Shown in pieces: positions 33,406 through 42,143 of a DNA stretch of 64,000 nt. Both the position numbers and the translations under genes were made by a program. The stretch comes from Methanothrix harundinacea 6Ac (GTDB taxonomy: Archaea; Halobacteriota; Methanosarcinia; Methanotrichales; Methanotrichaceae). The stretch lies in NCBI RefSeq assembly GCF_000235565.1, contig NC_017527.1:682001-746000 (forward strand), read 5' to 3'. The number at the start of each line of letters is the position of its first letter. Position 1 is the stretch's first letter. The notes under the pieces are model-generated. The model was given only the letters and a program-made list of their open reading frames with translations. It was not told the origin of the DNA and did not search any database.

Positions 33406-34467
33406 TCAATGAGTAGCAAACCAACCAATCCACAAATTAATAAATATAAAGCAAAAAATAAAAGTTATTACCGAATATTTATCAAATCTTCGAGATAAAT
33501 TTATATTATTTTTAAAACTATACAAATAGTACGATATAGAAGATCCGACCATGGATAGAAATATTGTTACGATCCCTGCAAAAGTTATTGTGTCAGCTAA
33601 GGTCAAATAATTAACTGCTGGTTGCAAAGCCAGTACATTGTAATAATTGGCTACAGCTGCAAAAAGGGCACCAACACCAACTATAAAGCGAGGTGCAAAA
33701 TTTGGTCTCAAAGTAAATGTAATCATTGCCACAGCAACTGCCACAAATAAGCCCTGGAACAGCTTGAAGTAAAATCCCCAGCCATCTCTCACTAATCCGA
33801 TGCCTAGCCTAATTTGAGAATATGTTGAAGGCATTTGCTCTTGCCAAGGAGATCCAAAATCGGTTGGATATTTGTGATTTTCTACTATCGTAGGCAGGGA
33901 TTTACTTTTATATCCTGGAATGTAAATTTCTTCGCTGCAGCTTGTGTTTTGAAGATTTTCAGGAATATATTGAAGCCAATAAATGGAACTAATACAATCT
34001 TCAATCTTGATTATCAGCTTGTGATTATCAAATGGATAAAGCATAACATCAAATGGTTGTATTATGCTTGCACTTATTTGATATTGTTCATAATTAGTAT
34101 CATTTTCATGCAATTCAGCTTGTAGCTCCATAGAATTAATTTCGCCATTGATGATCTCCATACCCTCACCAGGAGCGACATCATCGCCTTTCCACTTGAA
34201 CCAAACATAAAAGTCCACATCAAAATTAGATTCCTTCATAGAGAGACGAGAAATCTTGGTGATATAAGCCCCAAAGAGAACATCAGTATGAAGTGGTGTA
34301 TCATTGCTACTTACTGGGACTAAATTCAAGTTAGTATGATCATTAGAAGCTATCTCATGGTGTTCGAACATCGAGGATATTGCATAACTCGCGATCGCGG
34401 TCAGGCAAATCAAGAAAATTATCCAGATGGGAATAACCAAGGGATAAATATCTCTCTTTTGAGTCAT
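33406..34467 (-). CDS. Pentameric ligand-gated ion channel (Cys-loop superfamily) homologue
   Basis: A 353-residue membrane protein. Residues 10-32 are a signal or anchor helix. Residues 50-225 are strand-rich, with VDFYVWFKWKGD and the family motif LYPFDNHKLIIKIED (PFD at 145-147). Four C-terminal helices follow: 231-253, 258-281 (FAPRFIVGVGALFAAVANYY, putative pore helix), 288-316 (TLADTITFAGIVTIFLSMV) and 331-350. The vertebrate Cys-loop cysteines are absent, as is usual in prokaryotes. The ligand and ion are unknown. It is AT-rich like the neighbouring ligase gene and probably acquired with it. I am fairly sure of the fold and less sure of channel activity. Confidence 0.65.
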   Translation of the reverse strand: MTQKRDIYPLVIPIWIIFLICLTAIASYAISSMFEHHEIASNDHTNLNLVPVSSNDTPLHTDVLFGAYITKISRLSMKESNFDVDFYVWFKWKGDDVAPGEGMEIINGEINSMELQAELHENDTNYEQYQISASIIQPFDVMLYPFDNHKLIIKIEDCISSIYWLQYIPENLQNTSCSEEIYIPGYKSKSLPTIVENHKYPTDFGSPWQEQMPSTYSQIRLGIGLVRDGWGFYFKLFQGLFVAVAVAMITFTLRPNFAPRFIVGVGALFAAVANYYNVLALQPAVNYLTLADTITFAGIVTIFLSMVGSSISYYLYSFKNNINLSRRFDKYSVITFIFCFIFINLWIGWFATH

Positions 34468-34839
34468 ATCATTAGCTCATATCATCCTAGAAGATTTCAC
34501 TCCTAATATGCATCGATCTTCTATTTATAGCCATCGTCCATCAACAGTTTTTTTATTTTTAAAAAATTTTATATAATTTAAAATAATTATATTACCTAAA
34601 TCTCTGGGAGGATTGAGATCGTAAATGAGGCTGTAAAAATGATTGCTTAGGAAGGTCTTCAAGAGCCTCATGTTTGCCTGCCCGCCAGAATAGCGATAGA
34701 GAGAATGATAGCTACGCATTCATGGAGGATCAAAATTAGTGTCAAAGGCTGGAATAATCGCTGGGCATGAATTCCCGAACACCATAAGGCCCATCAATTT
34801 ACTAGCGCTCAGCGCATTACATAGCCCCCAGGGGCCGGA
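34468..34839. other. AT-rich intergenic region with an inverted repeat
   Basis: Contains a very AT-rich tract (about 34545-34600) and an inverted repeat with 8-base arms ATGAGGCT (34625-34632) and AGCCTCAT (34664-34671). A 64-codon minus-strand frame (34525-34719) has no recognisable domain and is not annotated as a gene. Confidence 0.4.
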
Positions 34840-35697
34840 TCATGGGCCCCTCAGGCCCCTCTCCAGAGCCTGTCTTGTGTGCTCGATTAAGATCTCCACC
34901 ACCCGGGGGGTATCTCCCATCCCATGTAGGTTTAAATCGACCTCGAATCCCGCCTCCTCGAAGGCGCTCTTCCAGGATTCGGGATCGTCCCCGGCCAGGT
35001 CTTTCGTGGCGTGGCCTCCAGCCACCAGGAGGAAGGGAAGGAGCCTCACCCTTCGGACGTCGGCCGCCTTCGCCTCGGCCATCACATCCTCCAGCCCCGG
35101 AAAGCCGTCGATCGTCCCCAAAAAGACGTTCCTGTGATCTCTCTTCAAAACCCGCGCCATCCGGGAGTAGGCGGCGTCGGCGGGGTGGGCGGTCCCGTGG
35201 CCGACGAGGACGACGGCCGTCTCCTCCGGGTTACGCTTCGAAGCCGCGCCCTCGCCCTCGCCCCCGGCGGTGGTCCGGTCGAACTCCGGGGCTAGGGCTT
35301 TTGAGACCGCATCGTAGTCCGGCCCCGATGCCAGGAGCGGCATCCCCATGGAGAGACTGCGGAAGCCGAGCTTCCCCCGGACGGTCCCCAGGGCGGAGAC
35401 GAGGGCCGCCAATTCATGAAACTCCGATCCGGGGGCGACGTGCAGCGACTGGACGACTACGTCCTGGTAGCCGGCGTCGTGAAGCTTTGCGAGGGCCGTC
35501 AGGGGGCTGTGGACCGCCGTCCCCTCGCCTCCGGCGAGCCGTCGGCGGATGAAGCCGGCGGTGAAGGCGATGTCGACGGCCGGGGCTTCAAATTCACGTC
35601 TGTATACGGCTCTTATCCTTTCGTAGGTCTTCCTCGCTTCGAGGTCGAGGCTCCCATAGGCCACCAGGACGATGGCGGGCGGTTCATCGGCAGACAA
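34840..35697 (-). CDS. cbiK: CbiK-type cobalt chelatase (sirohydrochlorin cobaltochelatase)
   Basis: Inserts Co(II) into sirohydrochlorin at the start of the anaerobic corrin pathway, which matches the cobalt importer at 0.3-3.5 kb. At 285 residues it has the two-domain chelatase fold: VLVAYGSLDLEARKTY (N-terminal block), VLVGHGTAHPADAAYSRM with the catalytic His, FLGTIDGFPG (Asp where the family often has the metal-ligand Glu) and LLVAGGHATKDLAGDDPESW with the second His. GC-rich like the core genome, although both neighbours lie in AT-rich DNA. It is far from other corrin genes in this window. Confidence 0.85.
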   Translation of the reverse strand: MSADEPPAIVLVAYGSLDLEARKTYERIRAVYRREFEAPAVDIAFTAGFIRRRLAGGEGTAVHSPLTALAKLHDAGYQDVVVQSLHVAPGSEFHELAALVSALGTVRGKLGFRSLSMGMPLLASGPDYDAVSKALAPEFDRTTAGGEGEGAASKRNPEETAVVLVGHGTAHPADAAYSRMARVLKRDHRNVFLGTIDGFPGLEDVMAEAKAADVRRVRLLPFLLVAGGHATKDLAGDDPESWKSAFEEAGFEVDLNLHGMGDTPRVVEILIEHTRQALERGLRGP

Positions 35698-35944
35698 ATT
35701 CTCAGTCCTCCCATCTTAGAAATAGATGTATCCTAATAATTATAATAGCTTGTGGTTAAAATAGATGGAACAAGTCTCATTTATTCGTCCTGTTGTGCAT
35801 CCAATCCAATTGTAATTCAATTGAATTATATAATGTTTAATTTCGGTTAAAACTACACATGATTTACATTACACCAAAAACTATAAGTTGATAAACCTAA
35901 TTAATAAGCCATCGGCCATGATGGCCGATCGAGGAGGCAAAAAT

Positions 35945-36418
35945 TTGGAGCACAAATCGATATTGTTGGTCGCCATTTATCTCTTGATGGCAACTGCATA
36001 TGCTTATGAGGGGACGCCCCAGATAAGGCTCTTTATAGAAGGGCCGACAGATGAATTTTCAGGTACTGGCTGTACAGATTCGGTCTCGTATCTTATTAGG
36101 GTTTATAATATTGGAACGGATTCCACAGCGAGAAATTTGGATATAAATCTGTTTGGAATGAACTTGCAAGTGGCGGATTACCAGGATTGGCTGGGCAACA
36201 TGGGGGCACCTTATATGGAAGTAACGGCTCCGGGTTCATCTTACAGTCCTGACTGGGCTATGACTTGGTATGTCGGAGATTTGAAATACGAAGAAGAACG
36301 GGACCTATTGGTTACTTTTTGTAAGTTGGACGATTTTACTACCATTAGTGGTAGCGCTTGGTTTGAGGGCGCGTTGGACGCCGTAAACGCGGAAAAAAGA
36401 GAATGGATGGCTGTGTAA
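35945..36418 (+). CDS. Small secreted protein, function unknown
   Basis: The start is the TTG at 35945: GAGGAGG (35931-35937) lies 7 bases upstream, and translation from here gives a clean signal peptide (EHKSILLVAIYLLMATAYAY). The longer frame from 35888 would put charged residues in front of it. The mature part, about 135 residues, is rich in strands and aromatic residues, with two Cys; the pattern (YLIRVYNIGTDSTARNLDINL) resembles an Ig/CARDB-like exported domain. AT-rich context. No partner is recognised. Confidence 0.65.
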   Translation: MEHKSILLVAIYLLMATAYAYEGTPQIRLFIEGPTDEFSGTGCTDSVSYLIRVYNIGTDSTARNLDINLFGMNLQVADYQDWLGNMGAPYMEVTAPGSSYSPDWAMTWYVGDLKYEEERDLLVTFCKLDDFTTISGSAWFEGALDAVNAEKREWMAV

Positions 36419-36597
36419 ATGAGGAAAAAAAGACTGTTATTAAAACGTCCCTTAAGCAAGCTTTAGCAAGAAGGTGTGAACTCATCTCAATTTGGTTTCG
36501 AAAGACCTCTGAATCATGAATTGGCGTCTAATCTATCTTCCGTATATTTAACGGAGGTCTCCAGATCGGAGGTCAATCGGAACAATCTGGATTTCTC

Positions 36598-36911
36598 TCA
36601 ATTCTCGAAGGGACCATCTACCGTTCGCCCCTCAAAGATCTCATGGAAAGTTCTGGGGTACAGCGCCAGGATCTTCTTCTCGCCGATGGCGATGAATAAA
36701 ACGTCCAGGGTCTCGTCCTTCGATCCGCCGTCCCTCCGGGAGGCGTTGATGTGGACCTTGATGCACTTTTCATCTCCTGCTCTGGCGGCAGCGGCGATGG
36801 TGACCAGCTCAGCAGTCCAGGCGTCCAGGCTCTCCGGCCGTAGGGCGTTGAAGTCCTTTGAGTCTCCTTCGGAATCTCCTCTCGCACGAAGTCTGCGCTC
36901 CCCTGGAACAT
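36598..36911 (-). pseudogene. Frameshifted short gene, unknown family
   Basis: An ATG at 36911 opens MFQGSADFVREEIPKET; the coding signal then moves to another frame near 36866-36870, where KDFNALRPESLDAWTAELV and INASRRDGGSKDETLDVLFI and ALYPRTFHEIFEGRTVDGP follow, ending in TGA at 36598. The second frame has no start codon of its own within its open stretch. GC-rich codon use and protein-like composition argue it was a gene of about 104 residues. I recognise no domain. Confidence 0.5.
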
Positions 36912-37016
36912 TTAGATCAGATCGAGCTTTCCCGGCTTCATCGTTGTCGGCGCCTTTGGCGGATGATCAAGCTTATCCAGGGATTCTGTCCCCTAAGCTG
37001 ATACGAATCCTCAATA

Positions 37017-37631
37017 TCATCGACTCCGGATTAGGCGGTTTTCCTCTCGGAGCCGCTTCTCCTCCCTCTCCCTCCGCCTCGCGGCGGAGATGAGGATGGC
37101 GGCTCCGGCGGCGATCGACCCGAAGAGGGCGGCGAGGCCGAGGCCGATCTTATACAATGCTCCTCGGAAGAAGTCCGTCCCGATCGCCAGGACGGCCTTC
37201 GGCCCCTCCGATCCTGCGGGGTATCCGCTATCGATCCTGAAGGTGCCGGGGCGTTGGACCTCGAAGGTGGCGATCGACCTTCCCGAGCGGCCGGCGAAGT
37301 CGTAGGTGACCTCCCCTGCGGGGGGGCGGAGATCCACCCCCTCGCCGGAGGTGAGGTCGACGACCTCGATCACGAGCCCCGGCGGGACCCCCTCCCCTGC
37401 AGAATAAAATCGGCCATCTAAGAAGCTTCTGTTCTCGTAGTAGATGGTGTAGTCGCCGACCTCCTGGAGGTTGAGTTCGGAGGTCCCGGGAGCCTCGATT
37501 CGGGTCAAGCCGTCGCCGATCTCCGATATGGCCGAGAAGATCGTCCAGCCGAAGATGAACAGCCCCGCCAGGACCACCAGGGCGGCGAGGCCGAGATTCC
37601 GCCGATCGATGAGGGGGGAGGATTCCGCCAT
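37017..37631 (-). CDS. Membrane protein with two terminal helices, function unknown
   Basis: A 204-residue protein with a helix at about 12-35 (LGLAALVVLAGLFIFGWTIF), a predicted extracytoplasmic strand-rich domain (about 45-150), a second helix at about 160-185 (LGLAALFGSIAAGAAILIS) and a basic, highly charged C-terminal tail (RRREREEKRLREENR). It resembles membrane-anchored sensory or envelope proteins, but no family is clear. It follows the HMG-CoA synthase start region by about 60 bases downstream on the same strand. Confidence 0.65.
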   Translation of the reverse strand: MAESSPLIDRRNLGLAALVVLAGLFIFGWTIFSAISEIGDGLTRIEAPGTSELNLQEVGDYTIYYENRSFLDGRFYSAGEGVPPGLVIEVVDLTSGEGVDLRPPAGEVTYDFAGRSGRSIATFEVQRPGTFRIDSGYPAGSEGPKAVLAIGTDFFRGALYKIGLGLAALFGSIAAGAAILISAARRREREEKRLREENRLIRSR

Positions 37632-37690
37632 CTAATAAACACCAGGGGCGGGTATGTCGCAAGACCTATATAAAATATTTGAAGACTCCA

Positions 37691-39079
37691 TCAGCCGACG
37701 AGATCGTAGTGTCTGTACCCGTCGCCGCCGATCCGGAGGAGGGCGAACTCCCCCGCCGGGGGGATGACGCTCTCCTGCCGCGTGCCATCGTGGAGGAGCT
37801 GGTAATCCTTAAGGCCGATCTCCACCCGATCCTCGAGCCGTTTTAGGATGCGGTCCCTGGCCAGGGACCGGACGCCCTCTCCGACCACCCCAGAGAAGAA
37901 GGCAGCAGAGCAGCCGCTCCCGTAGGAGCCGAGGCCGATCCGCGCTCCCGGGGTGAGGAGGTCCTGCGCCAGGAGGCTCGCCAGGCCCAGGTAGATCGAG
38001 CCGGTGTAGATGTTTCCGACGGCCGAGGAGATGAGGGTCGAGGGTTTGACCTTCCTCTCGTACGCCTCCAGAAACTTCGCCGACTTCGAGAACCTCCTCT
38101 GGTAATCGGCCGACTCCTTAGCCCCCTCTTCGCCTCCGACCTCCTCGGCCGCCGGCTCGGCCCCGATCTCCTCCTCTACCTCCTGCCACCGGGGAAGGGG
38201 CCGCCACTCCCGGCGGAAGAACGAGGCGGCGGCGTACTCCGCCATCCGGGGGTAGGGGATGTGGAATATGATCTGGCGGAGGTGGTCTGATAAGCACCCG
38301 CCTTCTCCTATGCGGATCATCCCCCGGGAAAGGGCTCTCCTCTGAAAGGAGGAGAAGGCTCCGTCCATCGCCGCCAGGTAGCACTGGTTGCTGTACTTCC
38401 CGTTGACGACGGCGCACCTCATCCCGACGGGCCGGAAGAAGTCGTTCTCGTCTCGAGTATAGACCCCCATGACGGGGTCGAGGGCGAGGATCCTCGGGTT
38501 TCTTTTGATCAAAAGGGCGACGGAGCCCGCCCCCTGGGTGTACTCGCCGGGGGAGCCGAGCTCGTAACGGGCAACGTCCGTCGCCACCACGATCCCCACC
38601 CTCCCCCGCCTCCTCCCCGGCCCGTCGGCGTCTTCGCCTCCTCCATCGTCTCCGGCCTTCAGCCAGCAGGCGACGCTCTCCAGGGCGTGAGTGGCGCCGA
38701 TGCAGGCGGCCTTGAACTCGACGGTGGAGCACTCCGAGAAGGTGCCGGGGCCGTAGACCCGCTCCAGCATCCCGATGACGTAGGTACCGATCGCCTTCGC
38801 CTCATCGACCCCCGACTCGGTGCCGATGTATATCTTTCCCACCTCGGCGGGGCGGAGGTCGTTCTTCTCCATAAGCTCCAGGGTCGAGGCGGCGGCGAGG
38901 GTGGCGGCGTCCTCGTGGGCGTCGGGGACGGCCATCTTCTCGACCCCGATACCCCGGGCAAGCTTAGCGGGCTCGATCCCCCTCGCCCTCGCAAACTCGC
39001 CAGTGGTCGATATGAAGAGCTTTGGGAAGGCAGCGGCGATGTCGTCGATCCCGACGGCAGAGTTGGGCGAATCTATCAT
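37691..39079 (-). CDS. mvaS: Hydroxymethylglutaryl-CoA synthase
   Basis: Condenses acetyl-CoA and acetoacetyl-CoA in the mevalonate pathway to archaeal lipids. The ATG at 39079 is chosen: GAGGAGATCACC precedes it and the conserved SAVGIDDIAAAFPK follows. The nucleophile is Cys126 in EFKAACIGATHALES, with acid/base Glu in GTESGVDEAK (about 88-96) and the C-terminal GSYGSGCSAAFFSG. At 462 residues it is longer than typical archaeal HMGS (about 350); the extra is two linkers, a Gly/Asp/Arg stretch near 150 and an acidic Glu/Ala stretch near 310-335. Confidence 0.9.
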   Translation of the reverse strand: MIDSPNSAVGIDDIAAAFPKLFISTTGEFARARGIEPAKLARGIGVEKMAVPDAHEDAATLAAASTLELMEKNDLRPAEVGKIYIGTESGVDEAKAIGTYVIGMLERVYGPGTFSECSTVEFKAACIGATHALESVACWLKAGDDGGGEDADGPGRRRGRVGIVVATDVARYELGSPGEYTQGAGSVALLIKRNPRILALDPVMGVYTRDENDFFRPVGMRCAVVNGKYSNQCYLAAMDGAFSSFQRRALSRGMIRIGEGGCLSDHLRQIIFHIPYPRMAEYAAASFFRREWRPLPRWQEVEEEIGAEPAAEEVGGEEGAKESADYQRRFSKSAKFLEAYERKVKPSTLISSAVGNIYTGSIYLGLASLLAQDLLTPGARIGLGSYGSGCSAAFFSGVVGEGVRSLARDRILKRLEDRVEIGLKDYQLLHDGTRQESVIPPAGEFALLRIGGDGYRHYDLVG

Positions 39080-39093
39080 GGTGATCTCCTCGT

Positions 39094-39450
39094 ATGGGCG
39101 GCATCTCCTCGGCGGTTCTCTTCGATGGTATTTATGGTCTGGGGTTTTCGGCAAGGGCTATATCCCAGGAGGTATCGACCTGGACCGAGGCGTTCAGATT
39201 GCTGGAAGAGATAGAGCAGCTTGCAAAAAGGCTTGACGCCCTCGGATCGAAGGACCGGATCGAGGCGGCGGCGCTGTTGAAAGAGTACGCCGGGGGCGAG
39301 ATGAGCCTGGAGGAGGTTCACTATAGACTTCTGGACGAGGGGCTGATCCCGATGCCCGCAAGGTGCACCATGCGCCAGAAGCCGCCCATCACCCCCGAGG
39401 CGGAGGAGGCGGTGAAGGCCCTCATAAGGGAGAGGATCCCGGGCCGTTGA
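39094..39450 (+). CDS. Small helical protein, function unknown
   Basis: Up to 118 residues. The part from residue 30 on looks coding: helical (EAFRLLEEIEQLAKRLDALG, RIEAAALLKEYAGG) and then SLEEVHYRLLDEGLIPMPARCTM. The start is doubtful: ATG 39094 is only 14 bases from the divergent mvaS start, and a TATA-like GCTATATCC (about 39157-39164) would instead fit a TTG start at 39199 (84 residues). No family was recognised. Confidence 0.55.
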   Translation: MGGISSAVLFDGIYGLGFSARAISQEVSTWTEAFRLLEEIEQLAKRLDALGSKDRIEAAALLKEYAGGEMSLEEVHYRLLDEGLIPMPARCTMRQKPPITPEAEEAVKALIRERIPGR

Positions 39451-39572
39451 GGCCTCCGCCCCCCGGAGGTCCGGTTCCTTCTCGGCCCTCCTCCTGACCT
39501 GGCCCATCCCTGAATACGCTTCTGGGGGCTTTAAATACAATCCGATCGTAATTTTGTTCTGAGGAGATCGTC

Positions 39573-40058
39573 TTGGACGTTGTCAAGATCCCGAGGATGG
39601 ATAAGGGGGAGCGCGACCGGCTGATCGAGGAGGAGCACCTCTGCAGGATAGCCTTCCGGGGGGATAGATACCCCCACATAGCTCCCTTCGTCTACTTCTT
39701 CGACGGACGGTTCATGTACTTCTTATCGACGAAGTACGGCAGCAAGATCGAGTTCTTCCGAAGAGATCCCCACGTCTCCGTAGAGGTGGAGCGGTACGCC
39801 CCGGACCTCTCCAGCTATCGGTTCGTCACCTTGCGGGGCCGCCTTGCCGAGGTCTCTGACCTCCAGGAGAAGAGGCGCGTCCGGGAGGGGTTCGTCGATC
39901 TGATCCGGAGAAAGGACCTCTCTTTAAACGTCCTCCTCGCCCTCGGCCACTCCCCCGAGGACCCCCTAGATTCGATCCTCGAGGAGGAGAGGTCCCTCAT
40001 CTGGAAGCTCGCCGATGTCGAGAAGGTCGTGGGGCTGAAGGGCGGGGACGGGATCTGA
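39573..40058 (+). CDS. Pyridoxamine 5'-phosphate oxidase-family (flavin-binding split-barrel) protein
   Basis: A 161-residue split beta-barrel protein of the PNPOx-like/FMN-binding group: PRMDKGERDRLIEEEHLCRIAF, APFVYFFDGRFMYFLSTKYGSKIEFFRRDPHVSVEVE and the conserved VTLRGRLAEV strand. Such small members reduce diverse substrates with FMN or F420; the role here is unknown. Starts at TTG 39573 after GAGGAG; a TATA box CTTTAAATAC (about 39528-39537) lies at the right distance. Confidence 0.82.
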   Translation: MDVVKIPRMDKGERDRLIEEEHLCRIAFRGDRYPHIAPFVYFFDGRFMYFLSTKYGSKIEFFRRDPHVSVEVERYAPDLSSYRFVTLRGRLAEVSDLQEKRRVREGFVDLIRRKDLSLNVLLALGHSPEDPLDSILEEERSLIWKLADVEKVVGLKGGDGI

Positions 40059-40148
40059 CCCTACCCCGAGTCCTCGAAGATCTGGGAGCGTATACCTCAC
40101 CTCTCTAAATCCTCCCCTTTTTATTCCCAGGAGCCCTCCGCCTAAGCC

Positions 40149-40230
40149 AAGAAATCTTTATATATAAGTTGGCCGGAAGTCCCATTCTGGTAAACCCTCC
40201 CTCCCCGGGGCGGGTCCCGCCCTGGGGGAG
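40149..40230 (+). promoter_or_regulatory. Glutamate synthase promoter and leader hairpin
   Basis: TATA box CTTTATATATAA (about 40157-40167) would start transcription near 40190. The leader contains a strong GC hairpin: 40201-40214 (CTCCCCGGGGCGGG) pairs with 40216-40230 with one bulged G. It ends just before ATG 40231 and buries the purine-rich GGGGGAG. It could control translation of the downstream gene; this is inference from structure only. Confidence 0.55.
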
Positions 40231-40257
40231 ATGATCTGGAGACTTATGGTGGATTTT

Positions 40258-41847
40258 ATGAACCTCAGACAGCCAAACGCCAACGAAGCGATCGGGACCT
40301 TCAACCGGTCGAGGAACGTCGCCCCCATGTCCGGGATCTGCACCCGATGTGTCGACGGCTGCAGGGGCGGCTGTGACATCTGGTTATCCTCCTTCCGAGG
40401 CCGGGAGGTCCTCTACCCCGGCCCCTTCGGCGAGGTGACCGCCGGGGCTGACAAGGACTATCCCATCGACTACTCTCACATAAACATCCAGGGGTACGCC
40501 GTCGGCGCCCGGGGCCTCCCCCCCGGGATCGAGGGGAACCCCGACACCGCCGTCTTCAACGAGGTCGATACCGAGACCGAGTACGGCTGGGATAGAAAGG
40601 TGAAGATGAAGGTCCCCATATTCACCGGAGCCCTCGGCTCCACCGACATCGCCGGGGCGAACTGGGAGCACTTCGCCATCGGTGCCGCCATATCGGGGAT
40701 CACCCTCGTCTGCGGCGAGAACGTCTGCGGCGTCGATCCGGAGCTCGTCCTCGACGGCAGGGGGAAGGTCTCCCGGTCTCCGGAGATGGACCGGAGGATC
40801 GAGACCTATAAGCGGTTTCACGAGGGGTACGGCGAGATCCTCGTCCAGATGAACGTCGAGGACACCCGCCTCGGGACCGCCGAGTACGTCTCGATGAGGC
40901 ACGAGCTGGACACCCTGGAGCTGAAGTGGGGGCAGGGGGCAAAGTGCATCGGGGGCGAGATCAAGGTCCGGTCCCTGGAGAGGGCCCTGGAGCTGCAGAA
41001 GAGGGGCTACATCGTGAGGCCCGACCCCTCCAAGAGGGAGGTCCAGCAGGCCTTCCGGGACGGGGCGATAAAGGAGTTCGAGCGGCACTCCCGCCTCGGC
41101 TTCGTCACCAAAGAAAGCTTCCTCGAAGAGGTGGACAGGCTCAGGGACCTGGGCTTCAAGAGGATCACCCTCAAGACCGGGGCCTACTCCATGGCGGAGC
41201 TCGCCATGGCCCTCCGGTACGGGTCGGAGGCGAAGATAGACCTCCTCACCATAGACGGCGCCCCCGGAGGGACGGGGATGAGCCCCTGGCCGATGATGAA
41301 CGAGTGGGGGATCCCCACCTTCTACCTCCAGTCCCTCGCCCGGGAGTTCGCAGAGCGGCTCGGAAAGAGGGGTATGAGGGTCCCCGACCTCGCCATCGCC
41401 GGAGGCTTCTCCTCCGAGGACGGGGTCTTCAAGGCGATCGCCATCGGCGCCCCCTACTTCAGGGCGGTCTGCATGGGCAGGGCTCTGATGATCCCGGGGA
41501 TGGTCGGAAAGAACATCCAGAAGTGGATCGGCTCAGGAGAGCTTCCCAAGTCCGTCTCCAAGTACGGGACGACCGCAAAGCAGCTCTTCGTCACCTACGA
41601 GGAGCTGGCCGAGAAGTACGGAAGAGAGGTCGAGGAGATACCCCTGGGGGCGATGGGGATCTACACCTACGCCCAGAGGTTCCAGGTCGGCCTCCAGCAG
41701 CTGATGGCCGGGAGCAGGAACTTCAGCCTCAAGAGCATATCGAGAAACGACGTCATGGCCCTCACCGAAGAGGCGGCCCGGGTCAGTGGCATACCCTACG
41801 TCATGGACGCCTACCGGGACGTCGCCGAGGAGATCCTCGACGGCTGA
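40258..41847 (+). CDS. FMN-binding glutamate synthase-family protein (archaeal GltB core)
   Basis: Stand-alone synthase domain of glutamate synthase, which makes glutamate from 2-oxoglutarate and ammonia on FMN with electrons from an iron-sulphur donor; about 529 residues. The N terminus has clustered Cys (GICTRCVDGCRGGCDIW), then the alpha/beta barrel: KVPIFTGALGS, CIGGEIKV, TIDGAPGGTGMSPWPMM and AIAGGFSSEDGVFKAIAIGAPYFRAVCMGRA. The ATG at 40258 matches the family N terminus MNLRQPNANEA; ATG 40231 is in frame. No glutaminase domain is present. Glutamate dehydrogenase lies downstream and a GltA/NfnB-like subunit at 48 kb. Confidence 0.88.
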   Translation: MNLRQPNANEAIGTFNRSRNVAPMSGICTRCVDGCRGGCDIWLSSFRGREVLYPGPFGEVTAGADKDYPIDYSHINIQGYAVGARGLPPGIEGNPDTAVFNEVDTETEYGWDRKVKMKVPIFTGALGSTDIAGANWEHFAIGAAISGITLVCGENVCGVDPELVLDGRGKVSRSPEMDRRIETYKRFHEGYGEILVQMNVEDTRLGTAEYVSMRHELDTLELKWGQGAKCIGGEIKVRSLERALELQKRGYIVRPDPSKREVQQAFRDGAIKEFERHSRLGFVTKESFLEEVDRLRDLGFKRITLKTGAYSMAELAMALRYGSEAKIDLLTIDGAPGGTGMSPWPMMNEWGIPTFYLQSLAREFAERLGKRGMRVPDLAIAGGFSSEDGVFKAIAIGAPYFRAVCMGRALMIPGMVGKNIQKWIGSGELPKSVSKYGTTAKQLFVTYEELAEKYGREVEEIPLGAMGIYTYAQRFQVGLQQLMAGSRNFSLKSISRNDVMALTEEAARVSGIPYVMDAYRDVAEEILDG

Positions 41848-42143
41848 GGCGTCCCTATTTGGCGGATGAGGGGATGGGGCCGGGATCGGCTCGACGGCCG
41901 AGCCGCCGAAGATCCCCCCCCGCTGCCAAATACAAATTTATTAATAAAGTATTATCTCTTTTATTCTCGTCCCTCCTCCGCCCCGCCATCCAGAATGCTT
42001 AAATATTAATTCCCGGCCAGGATGGTCCATTTAGTCATAAATAAATGTTACTCATAAGATTTAACTATGGGTTGCAGACATGGCCTTCCTCCTAACTCGT
42101 TGTGATCGATGGTTTGGCGGAAGCCAAGTAGGGTGATATAGGG

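Noticed and set aside
34525-34719. 64-codon minus-strand frame in AT-rich DNA
   Set aside because: No start signal, no domain, and composition typical of random AT-rich sequence; possible remnant but not supportable.
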